Below are positions 25,895 through 34,750 of a stretch of DNA of 64,000 bases, piece after piece (position 1 is the first letter of the stretch; each line of letters opens with the position of its first letter). The stretch covers positions 5,828,001 through 5,892,000 of the forward strand of contig NZ_CP150227.1 of the NCBI RefSeq assembly GCF_037971845.1. The letters run 5' to 3'. Under the pieces are notes generated by a model that was not told the origin of the DNA, did no database searches, and saw only the letters and a list, made by a program, of their open reading frames with translations. Source of the stretch: Paenibacillus sp. FSL R5-0766 (GTDB taxonomy: Bacteria; Bacillota; Bacilli; Paenibacillales; Paenibacillaceae). The position numbers and the translations under genes are program-made.

Positions 25895-26001
25895 TAAGCA
25901 TACCATCCTTTATTGGTTAATCTGCATACTGCATGAATAGCAAGTTGCGTAAATCATGGATTCAATATCCCGATGCCTATTCTGGCACCATATTATAACA
26001 C

Positions 26002-26036
26002 AAAAAAGCGGCAAATTCGAAAATTGGCCGCTTTTT
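26002..26036. terminator. Bidirectional terminator downstream of the MBL-fold gene
   Basis: AAAAAGCGGCAAATT and AATTGGCCGCTTTTT pair around a short loop with one internal mismatch, flanked by A and T tracts. Confidence 0.85.
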
Positions 26037-26109
26037 ACTTATTAAAGATTTGGTAAATGTACTGTTCATGCAGGCATATTCCTACATTAACATATTTGGC
26101 TCACTTTTG

Positions 26110-27156
26110 TTAGCCCCGTTTACCTTCCTCGTGGTGAATGCGGAGTGTTTCGCCATGACCAAGCACCCGAATCCGCTCTTTACCAATGCCTAAACGTTCA
26201 CGTTCAACTTCCAGCCGATCCAGTGCTTCCTTGGGCGTATCATCCGCCAGCTTAAATGTGCCGTAATGCATGGGCACCATGAGCTGTGAACCGGATTCAA
26301 CGAACCCCTGCAGCGCTTCTTCAGGTGTCACATGCTGAGAAGTCATGAACCATTCCGGATCGTAGGCACCGATGGGCATCAGGGTAACACCAATGTCAAA
26401 GCGTTCTCCAATCGTTTTGAAACCCTTGAAGTAACCTGTATCACCCACAAAATACAACACAGGCGGACCGCCTGATGTTTTGGATGTTTCGTTCTTCCCT
26501 GATTCCTTGGATGATTCATCCTGATTGCCCGTTGTTGCAGCACTTTCCGCTGCTGAAGTCGTTGCCGAATGGTTCGATTCCAATACATAACCGCCCCAAT
26601 GGGATGTATTAGTGTCAAACAACGTTCGGCGCGTCCAGTGCTGTGCAGGAACAAAAGTTATTTTGACTCCGCCAAGTGTCATATGATCCCACCATTTCAT
26701 CTCCTGGCATCGATGGAATCCTTTGCGAATCATCTTGCGCTTGAGACCATCGGGTACGATGAGCAACGTCTTGGCTGTAATCAGCTTACGCAAGGAAGCC
26801 AGATGCAGATGATCATAGTGGGAATGGGATATCAGAATCACATCCAAAGGTGGAATATCCTGAATCGGAATGCCGGGGGCACCGAGCCTTCGTTGAAATC
26901 CCATTTTTTCGGCCCACACCGGGTCAGTCACGATGTTTAATCCATAATATTGAATGAAAAACGTGGAGTGACCAATCCAGGTAATACTTGTGTCATCCCG
27001 GTTGGCATGGAGATAATCCAGTTCAGGCGGGTGTTTGGGCACGGTGTAGGAGTAGTCCTTTACTTTATTGCGCCGCTGCTCCCTCCATTGTTTGAATTCC
27101 TTCAGCGTTTTGTCCGTACTTACATTATCGATATTGTTATAACGGATTTTCGGCAT
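26110..27156 (-). CDS. MBL-fold metallohydrolase, NAPE-PLD-like
   Basis: A 348-residue metallo-beta-lactamase-fold hydrolase with the metal motif S-H-S-H-Y-D-H (H111, H113, D115, H116). Other metal ligands are likely in P-A-Q-H-W, V-G-D-T-G-Y and M-H-Y-G. The layout fits the NAPE-PLD/UlaG-like group, enzymes that often act on phosphodiesters or lactones. There is no signal peptide. An insertion of about 35 residues rich in Ser, Thr, Glu and Asn sits between H-W-x-x-R and the D-T-G strand. This is unusual for the family and probably a disordered loop. It lies 67 bases downstream of the CydS-like gene, so it may be read with the cyd operon. Confidence 0.83.
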   Translation of the reverse strand: MPKIRYNNIDNVSTDKTLKEFKQWREQRRNKVKDYSYTVPKHPPELDYLHANRDDTSITWIGHSTFFIQYYGLNIVTDPVWAEKMGFQRRLGAPGIPIQDIPPLDVILISHSHYDHLHLASLRKLITAKTLLIVPDGLKRKMIRKGFHRCQEMKWWDHMTLGGVKITFVPAQHWTRRTLFDTNTSHWGGYVLESNHSATTSAAESAATTGNQDESSKESGKNETSKTSGGPPVLYFVGDTGYFKGFKTIGERFDIGVTLMPIGAYDPEWFMTSQHVTPEEALQGFVESGSQLMVPMHYGTFKLADDTPKEALDRLEVERERLGIGKERIRVLGHGETLRIHHEEGKRG

Positions 27157-27223
27157 GAAAGGGCCCTCCTCCCTTCCTCATTTCTTAACAAAAGATTACC
27201 CCAAACGGGAATGGACGTACCAA

Positions 27224-27391
27224 TCAATCCTTTGGGTTCTTATATACGGCCAGATATACAAACAGAAAGACAATAGCAGCCGCTATGATCAGTGGAGGGG
27301 CGTACATAATGGTGAATGTCTCAAAAAAGCTCAATCCGGTTATACCGGGTATCCCCGTGACTCCCTCAGTAATGACCATGAACAGACTCAT
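27224..27391 (-). CDS. cydS: CydS-like small subunit of cytochrome bd oxidase
   Basis: A 55-residue protein whose ATG overlaps the cydB stop (ATGA). Residues 23-55 contain one hydrophobic helix preceded by E-T-F-T-I-M-Y-A-P-P and followed by V-Y-K-N-P-K-D. This aligns with the 33-residue CydS of Geobacillus, which opens M-H-T-F-L-I-M-Y-A-P as I recall it. CydS is a structural subunit that stabilises the haem region of Bacillus-type bd oxidase. The ~22 residues before this core are extra. Translation could begin at the overlapping ATG or at Met5. Too small for most annotation, but position, coupling and motif make it convincing. Confidence 0.8.
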   Translation of the reverse strand: MSLFMVITEGVTGIPGITGLSFFETFTIMYAPPLIIAAAIVFLFVYLAVYKNPKD

Positions 27392-28422
27392 CCTTTCTTT
27401 TTACCAGAATTACCGCGCACATAATTGGCATCAAACAGGAACAGCTTCATAATCAGCACAAGCGAAGGAATGAGCACGAGTAACCCCAGACTAAACGCTG
27501 TAATGAGCGCAATCCCCATCGTACGATTCGTAAAGCTGTCGTAAATATTGATGTAAGGATACAAAATGTACGGGAGGTGGGATCGCCCATAACCATACCA
27601 GGCAAAGGCAAACTGAAGCATGACAGCAACAAAGCACCAACCTAGATATTTACTTTTCCACACCAGCGACACGGCAATGACAAAACAAATAAACGAAGCG
27701 ATGAACATCCACGAAATATTCACCATCTGCTCAAAGTGTGCGGGATTCTGTTTGTTAATCTGCAGAAAAGCCAGAAAGCTTGCAAAAATGGTAGGCAAAC
27801 TCCAGAGCAGCGCGTACTCTCGAAGCACCTCATATGCCGGCTCATCCCCTGCCCGTTTTGCATAATAGGATAGAAACATCGCCGAGATGTACAGCACACT
27901 GACCAGTGCAAGCAAAACAACCGACCAGGTATAGGGATTCGTCAAAAATTCACGCCAGCGAAAAAACACCTGATCGCCCACCTGCTCAATGATCCCGCCT
28001 TCGGATATCGCCAAAATGGTGGAAAATACCGCCGGAATCAGCAATCCCGTCGCTCCGTACAATGCCATATAGATCCGGCTGTTCTGCCCATGATTTCCAT
28101 AGGTATTGTAGGCGTAATACACGCCTCGGATCGCAAGTAGTACAATGGCCAAGGAACCCGGCACCAGCAAGGCTGTCCCGTAATAAAAGGCGCTGTCCGG
28201 ATAAAATCCGACCAGTCCAACCACAAAAAAGATCAGGAACACATTCGTCACTTCCCACACGGGAGACAGGTAGCGCTGAATGATGTTATGAATTTTGTTC
28301 TCGTGCCCGGTCAATATGCTGTAAAAGCTGAAGAACCCGGCGCCAAAATCAATCGAAGCAACGATCAGGTAACCGAATAAAAACGTCCACAATATTGCGA
28401 TGCCTGCAATTTCGAAACTCAA
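27388..28422 (-). CDS. cydB: Cytochrome bd ubiquinol oxidase subunit II
   Basis: A 344-residue membrane protein with about nine transmembrane helices, matching CydB: W-T-F-L-F-G-Y-L-I-V-A-S-I-D-F-G at the N-terminus, W-E-V-T-N-V-F-L-I-F-F and the C-terminal F-D-A-N-Y-V-R region. It pairs with CydA to form the menaquinol:O2 oxidoreductase used at low oxygen. Its start is a TTG overlapping the cydA stop (T-T-G-A) with GGAGGG upstream, so the two are translationally coupled. cydS overlaps its stop in turn. Confidence 0.92.
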   Translation of the reverse strand: MSFEIAGIAILWTFLFGYLIVASIDFGAGFFSFYSILTGHENKIHNIIQRYLSPVWEVTNVFLIFFVVGLVGFYPDSAFYYGTALLVPGSLAIVLLAIRGVYYAYNTYGNHGQNSRIYMALYGATGLLIPAVFSTILAISEGGIIEQVGDQVFFRWREFLTNPYTWSVVLLALVSVLYISAMFLSYYAKRAGDEPAYEVLREYALLWSLPTIFASFLAFLQINKQNPAHFEQMVNISWMFIASFICFVIAVSLVWKSKYLGWCFVAVMLQFAFAWYGYGRSHLPYILYPYINIYDSFTNRTMGIALITAFSLGLLVLIPSLVLIMKLFLFDANYVRGNSGKKKG

Positions 28423-29765
28423 TGCACGATCCCTCCTTCAAGCCCCAGCGTCTCCAGTTCCTTCTCTGCTTCCTTGTTGCGGAACAGCTTGCTGAGTACG
28501 CGAATGCACGAGAAACACAGGATCAGATACAGCAAGATGAACAACACTAACATCCATCCTACCGAAGTTGACGTCGTGGCTGCTTCCGACACCTTCATAT
28601 ACCCGCGCAAAATCCAAGGCTGCCTGCCAACTTCAGCAAACATCCACCCCAGCTCGATGGCAATCATGGCCAGAGGCCCCAGCAGGACAATGCCAAGCAG
28701 CAGCCATTTGGGATAGGGCTTGCGCCCTGGTAACCACCGCCGCAGTACATATAACACAGGAATCATCAGGATGATCACTCCGGTTGTGACCTTCAGGTCG
28801 AACATATAGTGAATAGACAATGGTGGCCTCAGATCCGCAGGATACTCTTCAAGACCTTTCACTTCTGTATCGGGACGATTACCTGCCAAAATACTAAGAG
28901 CATAAGGAATCTCAATGGCGTATTTCACCTCATTGTTCTCATCCAGAATCCCCCCATAGACGAGTGGTGCCTCTTTCATCGTCTTAAAATGCCATTCTGC
29001 AGCAGCCAGCTTCTCAGGTTGATACTTCGCCAGGAATTTACCCGAGGAATCGCCGATCATGACAGTGCTGATGGCAAATACGAGCGCAGATACCGTCGTG
29101 AGTTTCAGTGCTTTTTTGTAATACACATGATCTCGTCCCCGAAGCAAACTGAAGGCGGCTATGCCCGCCAGGACACCGGCACTCAAGGTGTACGAGGAAG
29201 CGAGTACATGGGACACTTTGGTTGGCGTTGCCGGATTCAACATGGCAGCAATTGGATGAATGTCCTTCATGATGCCATTAATCAGGGTGAATCCCTGAGG
29301 CTGGTTCATGAAGGAGTTCACCGTTGTAATGAAAATCGCAGATGCAGATGAGCCGAGAGCTACCGGAATCAACAGCAGCATATGCGTATATTTCTTTTTG
29401 AAACGATCCCACGTATAGAGGTAAATCCCTAGAAAGATCGCCTCTATAAAAAAGGCAAACGTCTCCATGAACAGTGGCAGGGCAATTGCCTGACCCGCTA
29501 CCCGCATAAACATCGGCCACAGCAGACTAAGCTGTAATCCGATCGAGGTGCCTGTAACGACGCCAACGGCAACAGTGATGACAAAACCTCGTGCCCATCG
29601 GCGTGCCAGCAAGGTGTAATGCATATCATTGGTTCGGAGTCCTCGCCACTCGGCCAAGGCAATCATAAGTGGAACACCTACACCAATAGAGGCAAAAATA
29701 ATGTGCACAAACAGGGTAAGGCCGGTTAGTATCCGGCTGAGCAAAACAGGGTCCAGGGATGACAT
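28419..29765 (-). CDS. cydA: Cytochrome bd ubiquinol oxidase subunit I
   Basis: A 448-residue haem-bearing subunit of cytochrome bd with about nine transmembrane helices. The N-terminal segment L-T-G-L-T-L-F-V-H-I-I-F-A-S-I-G-V-G-V-P-x-x with its conserved His, the later E-T-F-A-F-F-I-E-A segment and the G-R-Q-P-W motif are typical. The quinol-binding Q-loop is short, as usual in Firmicutes. It heads the cydA-cydB-cydS run. AAAGAGGAG precedes the ATG. A 34-residue membrane protein gene lies 64 bases upstream. Confidence 0.92.
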   Translation of the reverse strand: MSSLDPVLLSRILTGLTLFVHIIFASIGVGVPLMIALAEWRGLRTNDMHYTLLARRWARGFVITVAVGVVTGTSIGLQLSLLWPMFMRVAGQAIALPLFMETFAFFIEAIFLGIYLYTWDRFKKKYTHMLLLIPVALGSSASAIFITTVNSFMNQPQGFTLINGIMKDIHPIAAMLNPATPTKVSHVLASSYTLSAGVLAGIAAFSLLRGRDHVYYKKALKLTTVSALVFAISTVMIGDSSGKFLAKYQPEKLAAAEWHFKTMKEAPLVYGGILDENNEVKYAIEIPYALSILAGNRPDTEVKGLEEYPADLRPPLSIHYMFDLKVTTGVIILMIPVLYVLRRWLPGRKPYPKWLLLGIVLLGPLAMIAIELGWMFAEVGRQPWILRGYMKVSEAATTSTSVGWMLVLFILLYLILCFSCIRVLSKLFRNKEAEKELETLGLEGGIVH

Positions 29766-29829
29766 GGTTACACTCCTCTTTCACATAATCGTTATGTACG
29801 ACAGCAGTTACTCTGCTTGAACACGTATC

Positions 29830-29934
29830 TCAATAACTCATAATTCGGATGATGCTCTTCACAACGGCATACAGCACAACCACAGCTGCAACCAGACAGA
29901 CGATAATGAGTGTTTTCTCTTGTTTACGGAACAT
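29830..29934 (-). CDS. 34-residue single-helix membrane protein upstream of cydA
   Basis: An ATG at 29934 behind a strong AAAGGAGG (11-base spacing) opens a 34-codon frame. It has basic ends (F-R-K-Q-E-K and V-K-S-I-I-R-I) flanking one hydrophobic helix (L-I-I-V-C-L-V-A-A-V-V-V-L-Y-A). Its stop is 64 bases before cydA with no terminator between. It is similar in size to bd-oxidase accessory peptides (CydX, CydY, CydH) but I see no clear sequence match. It may be a second small oxidase subunit or a leader-encoded peptide. Coding status rests on the ribosome binding site and the composition. Confidence 0.55.
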   Translation of the reverse strand: MFRKQEKTLIIVCLVAAVVVLYAVVKSIIRIMSY

Positions 29935-30035
29935 ATACCTGCCGTCCTCCTTTTGCATGGGATGCAAATTATGGCTCTATAGACAGTTTGCAAAAGAAGT
30001 TGTTTTTTTATCCGGGGAAATTGAAAAACAAAAAA

Positions 30036-30078
30036 AGCCTTTCCCCTTATCACGCTCACGCGTTGAAGGGCAAAGGCT
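30036..30078 (-). terminator. Terminator of the sensor kinase gene
   Basis: On the minus strand AGCCTTTGCCCTT and AAGGGGAAAGGCT pair around a loop, followed by seven T residues. It separates the kinase gene from the cyd region. Confidence 0.88.
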
Positions 30079-30149
30079 CTATCCGTAGGTCTCGTACATA
30101 AACATTATTCATAAAAAAGTGAAATACATTGCTTCATCCATCAATAGAT

Positions 30150-33002
30150 TTACACCAATACGTCCTGCTTGGGCAGTCGAACCTTGAACGTACTTCCTTT
30201 GTCCGGTGCAGATATAAAAGTCAGCGTACCCATGTGATCCTCTACAATTTTACGGGAAATGTACAACCCGATTCCTGTTCCACCAATCTGCCGATGATCC
30301 GAATTATCAACCCGATAGAATTTGTTGAACAGCATGTCCTTCTCTTGCTCCGCAATACCTATTCCGTAGTCACGCACATCAAGACATAACCATTCCTCTT
30401 CTTCCCATAACGTAACATCAATACGATCGGCTCCCGGAGAATACTTAACTGCATTGCCCACCAGATTATGCAGAACCTGAACCATCCTGTTCTGGTCAGC
30501 ATAAGCAAAGAAGTCTCCATTAAACGTATGCACGTAGATCCGTTGGGCAGACTTCATATTCCACTGTTCGGCAACCCCTTCTACCAACTCCACCAGCGGT
30601 ACATACGTCATGTGGTAAGTCATACCTTCGTTGTCGAGGCGCTGAATATCGAGTACATCATCGAGCAAACTGCTCAGCCGCTTGCCCTCCGAAGAGATGG
30701 TCTGCATGAATTCCCGCTGTTGAGCTGCCGGAAGGTCATACATCATCATTAATTCCACATATCCCATAATGGTGGCTACAGGCGTTCGAAGTTCATGAGA
30801 TACCACACTGATCAGCTCATTTTTCATCCGATCCAGCCGTTCTTCTCCTGTCCGGTCACGGAACACCAACAGAAACCCATGATTTTTACCCGGGACATCC
30901 ATCTGCTTCATGTACAAGGAAAATACACTTTTATCCACATTATTGAATATAAATTCGGTCTCGATAAACGCCGTTTCTCCATTCAGGAATGCTCTCGTCT
31001 GTTCCATCAGATTGAAGTTGTCCGTTAATACCATCGTATCAATCGCCTGCGCCAAATCCTCAATGGATCTGCCCATAAAATCACCTAAACCAAACATCTC
31101 TTCTATCCTTCGGTTGACGATGGTTATGGTCCCTGATCGATCAGACATCACGAGCCCTTCCCGTACGGATTCAATGAATTGCTCACTGATATCTCGCTGT
31201 TCCTGGATGGCAATCTTCTCATTGAACAACTCCGAGTTCAGCTTCTCCAGCGCAAGGGCATGACGTACACGATCTTCTTCTGCTCTGGTCCGCTCGGTAA
31301 TATCCTTAATGAATAGGTTATATAATGTCTCATTTTTGCCCAACTGGATCTCAACAATTTTGTACTCGATGGGAAAAACGGAACCATCCCTTCGGATACC
31401 TGAAATTTCTTCAACGATAGTGTATCTTTTACCTTCAACATATTCATATCGCTCCAGCAAATTCTTGATCTCCTTGCAGCTGGCCCCTTGAAAAAGAGAT
31501 GGTGCTTCCTTGTGCAGGATCACTTCTTCCCGACGCAATCCAAACATTCTTTCGGCCTCCGGATTAAACTCAACGATCAGCCCATTGGAGTCCACAGCGA
31601 TAATCGCATCTATCGACGATTCAATAATGGCACGTTTGACTTCTTCACTATTCTTGAGTTCCTTGGTCCGCTCTATGACCCTGTCCTCCAGCGTTAACTT
31701 ATCGTGACGAATCTGTTCAAATTGTTCCAGCAGTACATCAGCCATTTTACGCAAATTACCAATAAGAATCTGCACTTCAGTTACATGGCTCGTTGGCCAC
31801 TCCATCTTCCCATTTCGAAACAGCAACCTCGGAAGAGAACCTGTCATCCTGGTTAGTCTTAACAGTGGACTAACAACCTTACTGCTGAGAGGAGCCGCTA
31901 CGATCATGGAAGCCACAATGATGATGAACAGGGATTGCAGCGTGGTAAGATAGATCGATTCTATTCGAGGATAATACTTGGTTGAGCTGGTCTCAATGAA
32001 TACCCGATAAGGTGTTACAGCTGTCATCTCCGCTTCATAGATGAAAGATGCCTGTTTCCAGTGATTCAATACATCACTGTAATGGATATTTGCGGAACTT
32101 AACAGAAAAAGGTTCTCCCTTGATTTCAGAAGACGGAATCTGTCCATGTCCAGGTAATCGCCTGCTTGAAGTGTATTCAATCCAGAAGCGACGACTGTAT
32201 CATTCCGATCCAGCAGAATCACATTCACACCCAGTAGATGATGATAACGCGCCATATTTTGATCCATATTCTCGGAGGTTACATACTCTTCATCAATGTC
32301 CTGAACAACCGCAGTCGCTGCATATTTCATATCACGTAATATGGCATCATTCATTTGACCCAATTGTCTGCGGCTATCTGCGGATAACAGTACGAGAGAA
32401 ACAAATACGACAAAGGCGACTACGTATTTAAACGCAATTCTTGTTAGTGGAATGGTTCCCATCAGCTTGGATTTGTGTTCACCCGTAGTAATCCAGAAGT
32501 CCACCACAATACCCGCGATCAACGCATTCACCATACCAATCACAGCAATATACATATACTCATACTTCAAATCGTCTATATTTAAACCCAACATAAAATG
32601 CCCGGCATAGATAACAGGAAGTAACATGACTACCCAAAAGACAGCATTAGCCTTGATTAAGCTGCCATTCTTCCAGCGGATCTGCCAAACGAGCATCCAG
32701 ATTAATTCCAAAAAGTGGGCAAGCATTACAGTTAAATTGTGCGGCACAAAGCCGACAAAAACGGTATTCAGCAGATGGATGACTGTAAGGGTGACAAAAC
32801 CATAGATGGCCCCATGCAAACGAAGAGCAACGAGTGCTGCCGCGCTACCAATCATAAACTGCACACCATAAAATAAGGTAAGTGGAAAAATAGTACTTAG
32901 TGAGCCAAGAATGATCAGTATGCTGGTTCCAAACCATGGTATCCTTAGCTTCAGTACGACCCACTCCAGCAGCTGTTTTGCCTTTATAAGATCCATAAGC
33001 AA
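30150..33002 (-). CDS. Multi-pass membrane PAS sensor histidine kinase
   Basis: A 950-residue sensor. The first ~180 residues hold several hydrophobic helices, like an integral membrane sensor module. Another helix (~190-210), an extracytoplasmic domain (~215-350), a helix near 355-375 and a probable HAMP region follow. Two PAS domains (about 445-565 and 595-700) precede HisKA with H736 in S-H-E-L-R-T-P. The HATPase has an N-box (L-H-N-L-V-G-N-A-V-K), D-Y-G-I-G-I and G-G-T-G-I-G-L. The first PAS contains D-A-I-I-A-V-D-S-N-G. The signal is unknown. The divergent response regulator at 33341 is the probable partner. Confidence 0.87.
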   Translation of the reverse strand: MLMDLIKAKQLLEWVVLKLRIPWFGTSILIILGSLSTIFPLTLFYGVQFMIGSAAALVALRLHGAIYGFVTLTVIHLLNTVFVGFVPHNLTVMLAHFLELIWMLVWQIRWKNGSLIKANAVFWVVMLLPVIYAGHFMLGLNIDDLKYEYMYIAVIGMVNALIAGIVVDFWITTGEHKSKLMGTIPLTRIAFKYVVAFVVFVSLVLLSADSRRQLGQMNDAILRDMKYAATAVVQDIDEEYVTSENMDQNMARYHHLLGVNVILLDRNDTVVASGLNTLQAGDYLDMDRFRLLKSRENLFLLSSANIHYSDVLNHWKQASFIYEAEMTAVTPYRVFIETSSTKYYPRIESIYLTTLQSLFIIIVASMIVAAPLSSKVVSPLLRLTRMTGSLPRLLFRNGKMEWPTSHVTEVQILIGNLRKMADVLLEQFEQIRHDKLTLEDRVIERTKELKNSEEVKRAIIESSIDAIIAVDSNGLIVEFNPEAERMFGLRREEVILHKEAPSLFQGASCKEIKNLLERYEYVEGKRYTIVEEISGIRRDGSVFPIEYKIVEIQLGKNETLYNLFIKDITERTRAEEDRVRHALALEKLNSELFNEKIAIQEQRDISEQFIESVREGLVMSDRSGTITIVNRRIEEMFGLGDFMGRSIEDLAQAIDTMVLTDNFNLMEQTRAFLNGETAFIETEFIFNNVDKSVFSLYMKQMDVPGKNHGFLLVFRDRTGEERLDRMKNELISVVSHELRTPVATIMGYVELMMMYDLPAAQQREFMQTISSEGKRLSSLLDDVLDIQRLDNEGMTYHMTYVPLVELVEGVAEQWNMKSAQRIYVHTFNGDFFAYADQNRMVQVLHNLVGNAVKYSPGADRIDVTLWEEEEWLCLDVRDYGIGIAEQEKDMLFNKFYRVDNSDHRQIGGTGIGLYISRKIVEDHMGTLTFISAPDKGSTFKVRLPKQDVLV

Positions 33003-33340
33003 TTGCCCTCATGGATCATTTTTTCTTCTGTTTTCAACAACAACGTTGGTTCCCCCTATAAACTTAAGCGGATACAATCTACTTTTTTTCCCCTCAAATC
33101 GTTCTGATCCATTATACTGTAATTAATACTTGGTGTAGCTTTGGGAAATTCTGATTGATCGGCAACCAAACTGCATTCATGCTAGAATATTGAAGTTCAT
33201 TTCAAAATCTTATTTCTTCTCTACATATACATCCTATATTTTGGGATAGAAACATTAAAAAATTTGCGGCATTTATTCGCAATTCACCTTGTTTTTTTAG
33301 CATTTTCTTAACATATTATTTTCACCAGGAGTGTGACCCT
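33003..33340. other. Divergent regulatory region of the kinase/regulator pair
   Basis: This 338-base AT-rich gap holds no gene. On the minus strand a TATAAT (33116-33111) is a candidate -10 for the kinase. On the plus strand TATTAT about 25 bases before the regulator start is a candidate -10. Neither has a good -35. No clear direct-repeat operator was found by eye. Confidence 0.4.
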
Positions 33341-34039
33341 ATGACTATCAAAGTACTTCTTATAGAAGATGAGAAAAATCTGGCCGACATGATTGCTTTC
33401 TTTCTTGAGGAGGAGGGATACATCACTGAACGGGTTCATCATGCCCGCGAGGCACTTCAACTGTTTCCACAATTCCAGCCGGATATTGTTGTAACGGATC
33501 TCATGCTTCCTGAAATGGATGGAAATGATCTCGTAGAAGCCTTTCGCCAGCACTCCACTGTGCCCATTCTGATGATCTCGGCAAGCACCATGCTGAATGA
33601 TCGACTTCGCGCATTGCATAATGGTGCGGATGACTTTCTGTGCAAACCATTTAGTTTGAAAGAGTTGGATGCCCGGATTAAAGCACTGCTGCGAAGATCA
33701 ATCATTTCCTATAAGGATAAACCGGTAAAAGAAGACAAGCAGGCAGAGGTTACTGGACATGTGAATGTGAATGAGTACAGAAGAACTCTGTTTGTGGATG
33801 GCGTTGAAATCGAGGTCACTCATATTGAGTTTGAGATTATGAAGGAATTGTACCGCAATCCCGGTAAAGTGTTCACCCGAAATGAACTGATGGATCGGAT
33901 CAAAGGCTCTGAACGCGCCTATCTGGATCGTACCATTGATGTTCATATCTCAAGTCTGCGTAAAAAAATTGAGCCTGACCCCAAGAACCCACGTTATATT
34001 AAAACGGTTTGGGGAACAGGCTATAAATATGTGATCTAA
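33341..34039 (+). CDS. OmpR/PhoB family response regulator
   Basis: A 232-residue two-domain regulator. The receiver has acidic E10/D11, acceptor D53 in V-T-D-L-M-L-P, the S-A-S switch residue and K-P-F. The C-terminal winged helix (~135-232) ends T-V-W-G-T-G-Y-K-Y. An AGGAG site at eight bases fixes the ATG. It diverges from the 950-residue sensor kinase, which is the likely phosphodonor. Targets cannot be told from the window. Confidence 0.92.
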   Translation: MTIKVLLIEDEKNLADMIAFFLEEEGYITERVHHAREALQLFPQFQPDIVVTDLMLPEMDGNDLVEAFRQHSTVPILMISASTMLNDRLRALHNGADDFLCKPFSLKELDARIKALLRRSIISYKDKPVKEDKQAEVTGHVNVNEYRRTLFVDGVEIEVTHIEFEIMKELYRNPGKVFTRNELMDRIKGSERAYLDRTIDVHISSLRKKIEPDPKNPRYIKTVWGTGYKYVI

Positions 34040-34088
34040 TACGATCGTAACGATTAAAAAGTTAAACATCTTTGGCCATATCCCTCTT

Positions 34089-34508
34089 TTATCTCATGGA
34101 TAAGATGGGTGGTATGGCTATTTCTGATTTGTGAACAGACGAAGAAAGCAACCAACTTTCCATATCCTTGATTAGTTGATTCGGGTCTTGCTCGTTCCAG
34201 AGAATCATCTTCATCTCACCTGTACCTGTAATCTCTTGCAGGTGACGCTTCCGAATAAGGGATTGGAAATCCGTAATGACCAGTAACGGAAGTTGTGGCA
34301 TAAAAGCCCGAATGGCGTTTGCTGCTGACACCGCTTCTTCGGCAACTTGATAATCAACAATACAGTAACGGGCATTTTCCCAACTTCCCCGATGTGTTTC
34401 TATCGCAGAACCAGATGCTGAGTCCTCAAACCAGTTCCTGAACAATTGAATAATATTCTCATATGCAATACGACGTTTTCCATCCGAGAGCACGGTAATG
34501 GGTTCCAT
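34089..34508 (-). CDS. Receiver-like (pseudo-receiver) protein of unknown function
   Basis: A 139-residue protein whose central part follows the alternating strand/helix pattern of a CheY-like receiver: Y-C-I-V-D-Y strand, helix S-A-A-N-A-I-R-A-F, then L-P-L-L-V-I-T-D strand and a final helix D-P-N-Q-L-I-K-D-M-E-S-W-L. The usual acidic pair, the K-P motif and a clear acceptor context are missing, so phosphorylation is doubtful. GGAGG at eight bases supports the start. It is convergent with the response regulator (50 bases apart) and could modulate that pathway, which is only an inference from position. Confidence 0.55.
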   Translation of the reverse strand: MEPITVLSDGKRRIAYENIIQLFRNWFEDSASGSAIETHRGSWENARYCIVDYQVAEEAVSAANAIRAFMPQLPLLVITDFQSLIRKRHLQEITGTGEMKMILWNEQDPNQLIKDMESWLLSSSVHKSEIAIPPILSMR

Positions 34509-34750
34509 AGGTATAACCTCCAGTTGATTCTTATCTTTATTGTGCCAATTTTCGTTTAAAAATGTTTGTGCGTGAACATGAAAGAAGTGTTAACAAATTT
34601 CGTACTTCTTCACATTAAGTGTTAGAAAGGTCCCCTTCACTTCTGGATGATTTCGCAGATTCCTCACATTGATGTAAAATAGAGAAATACCCGTGTGATT
34701 TAATTTACGGGAAGTTATAGATGAATCTGGTACTATAGGAGGTTACACTG

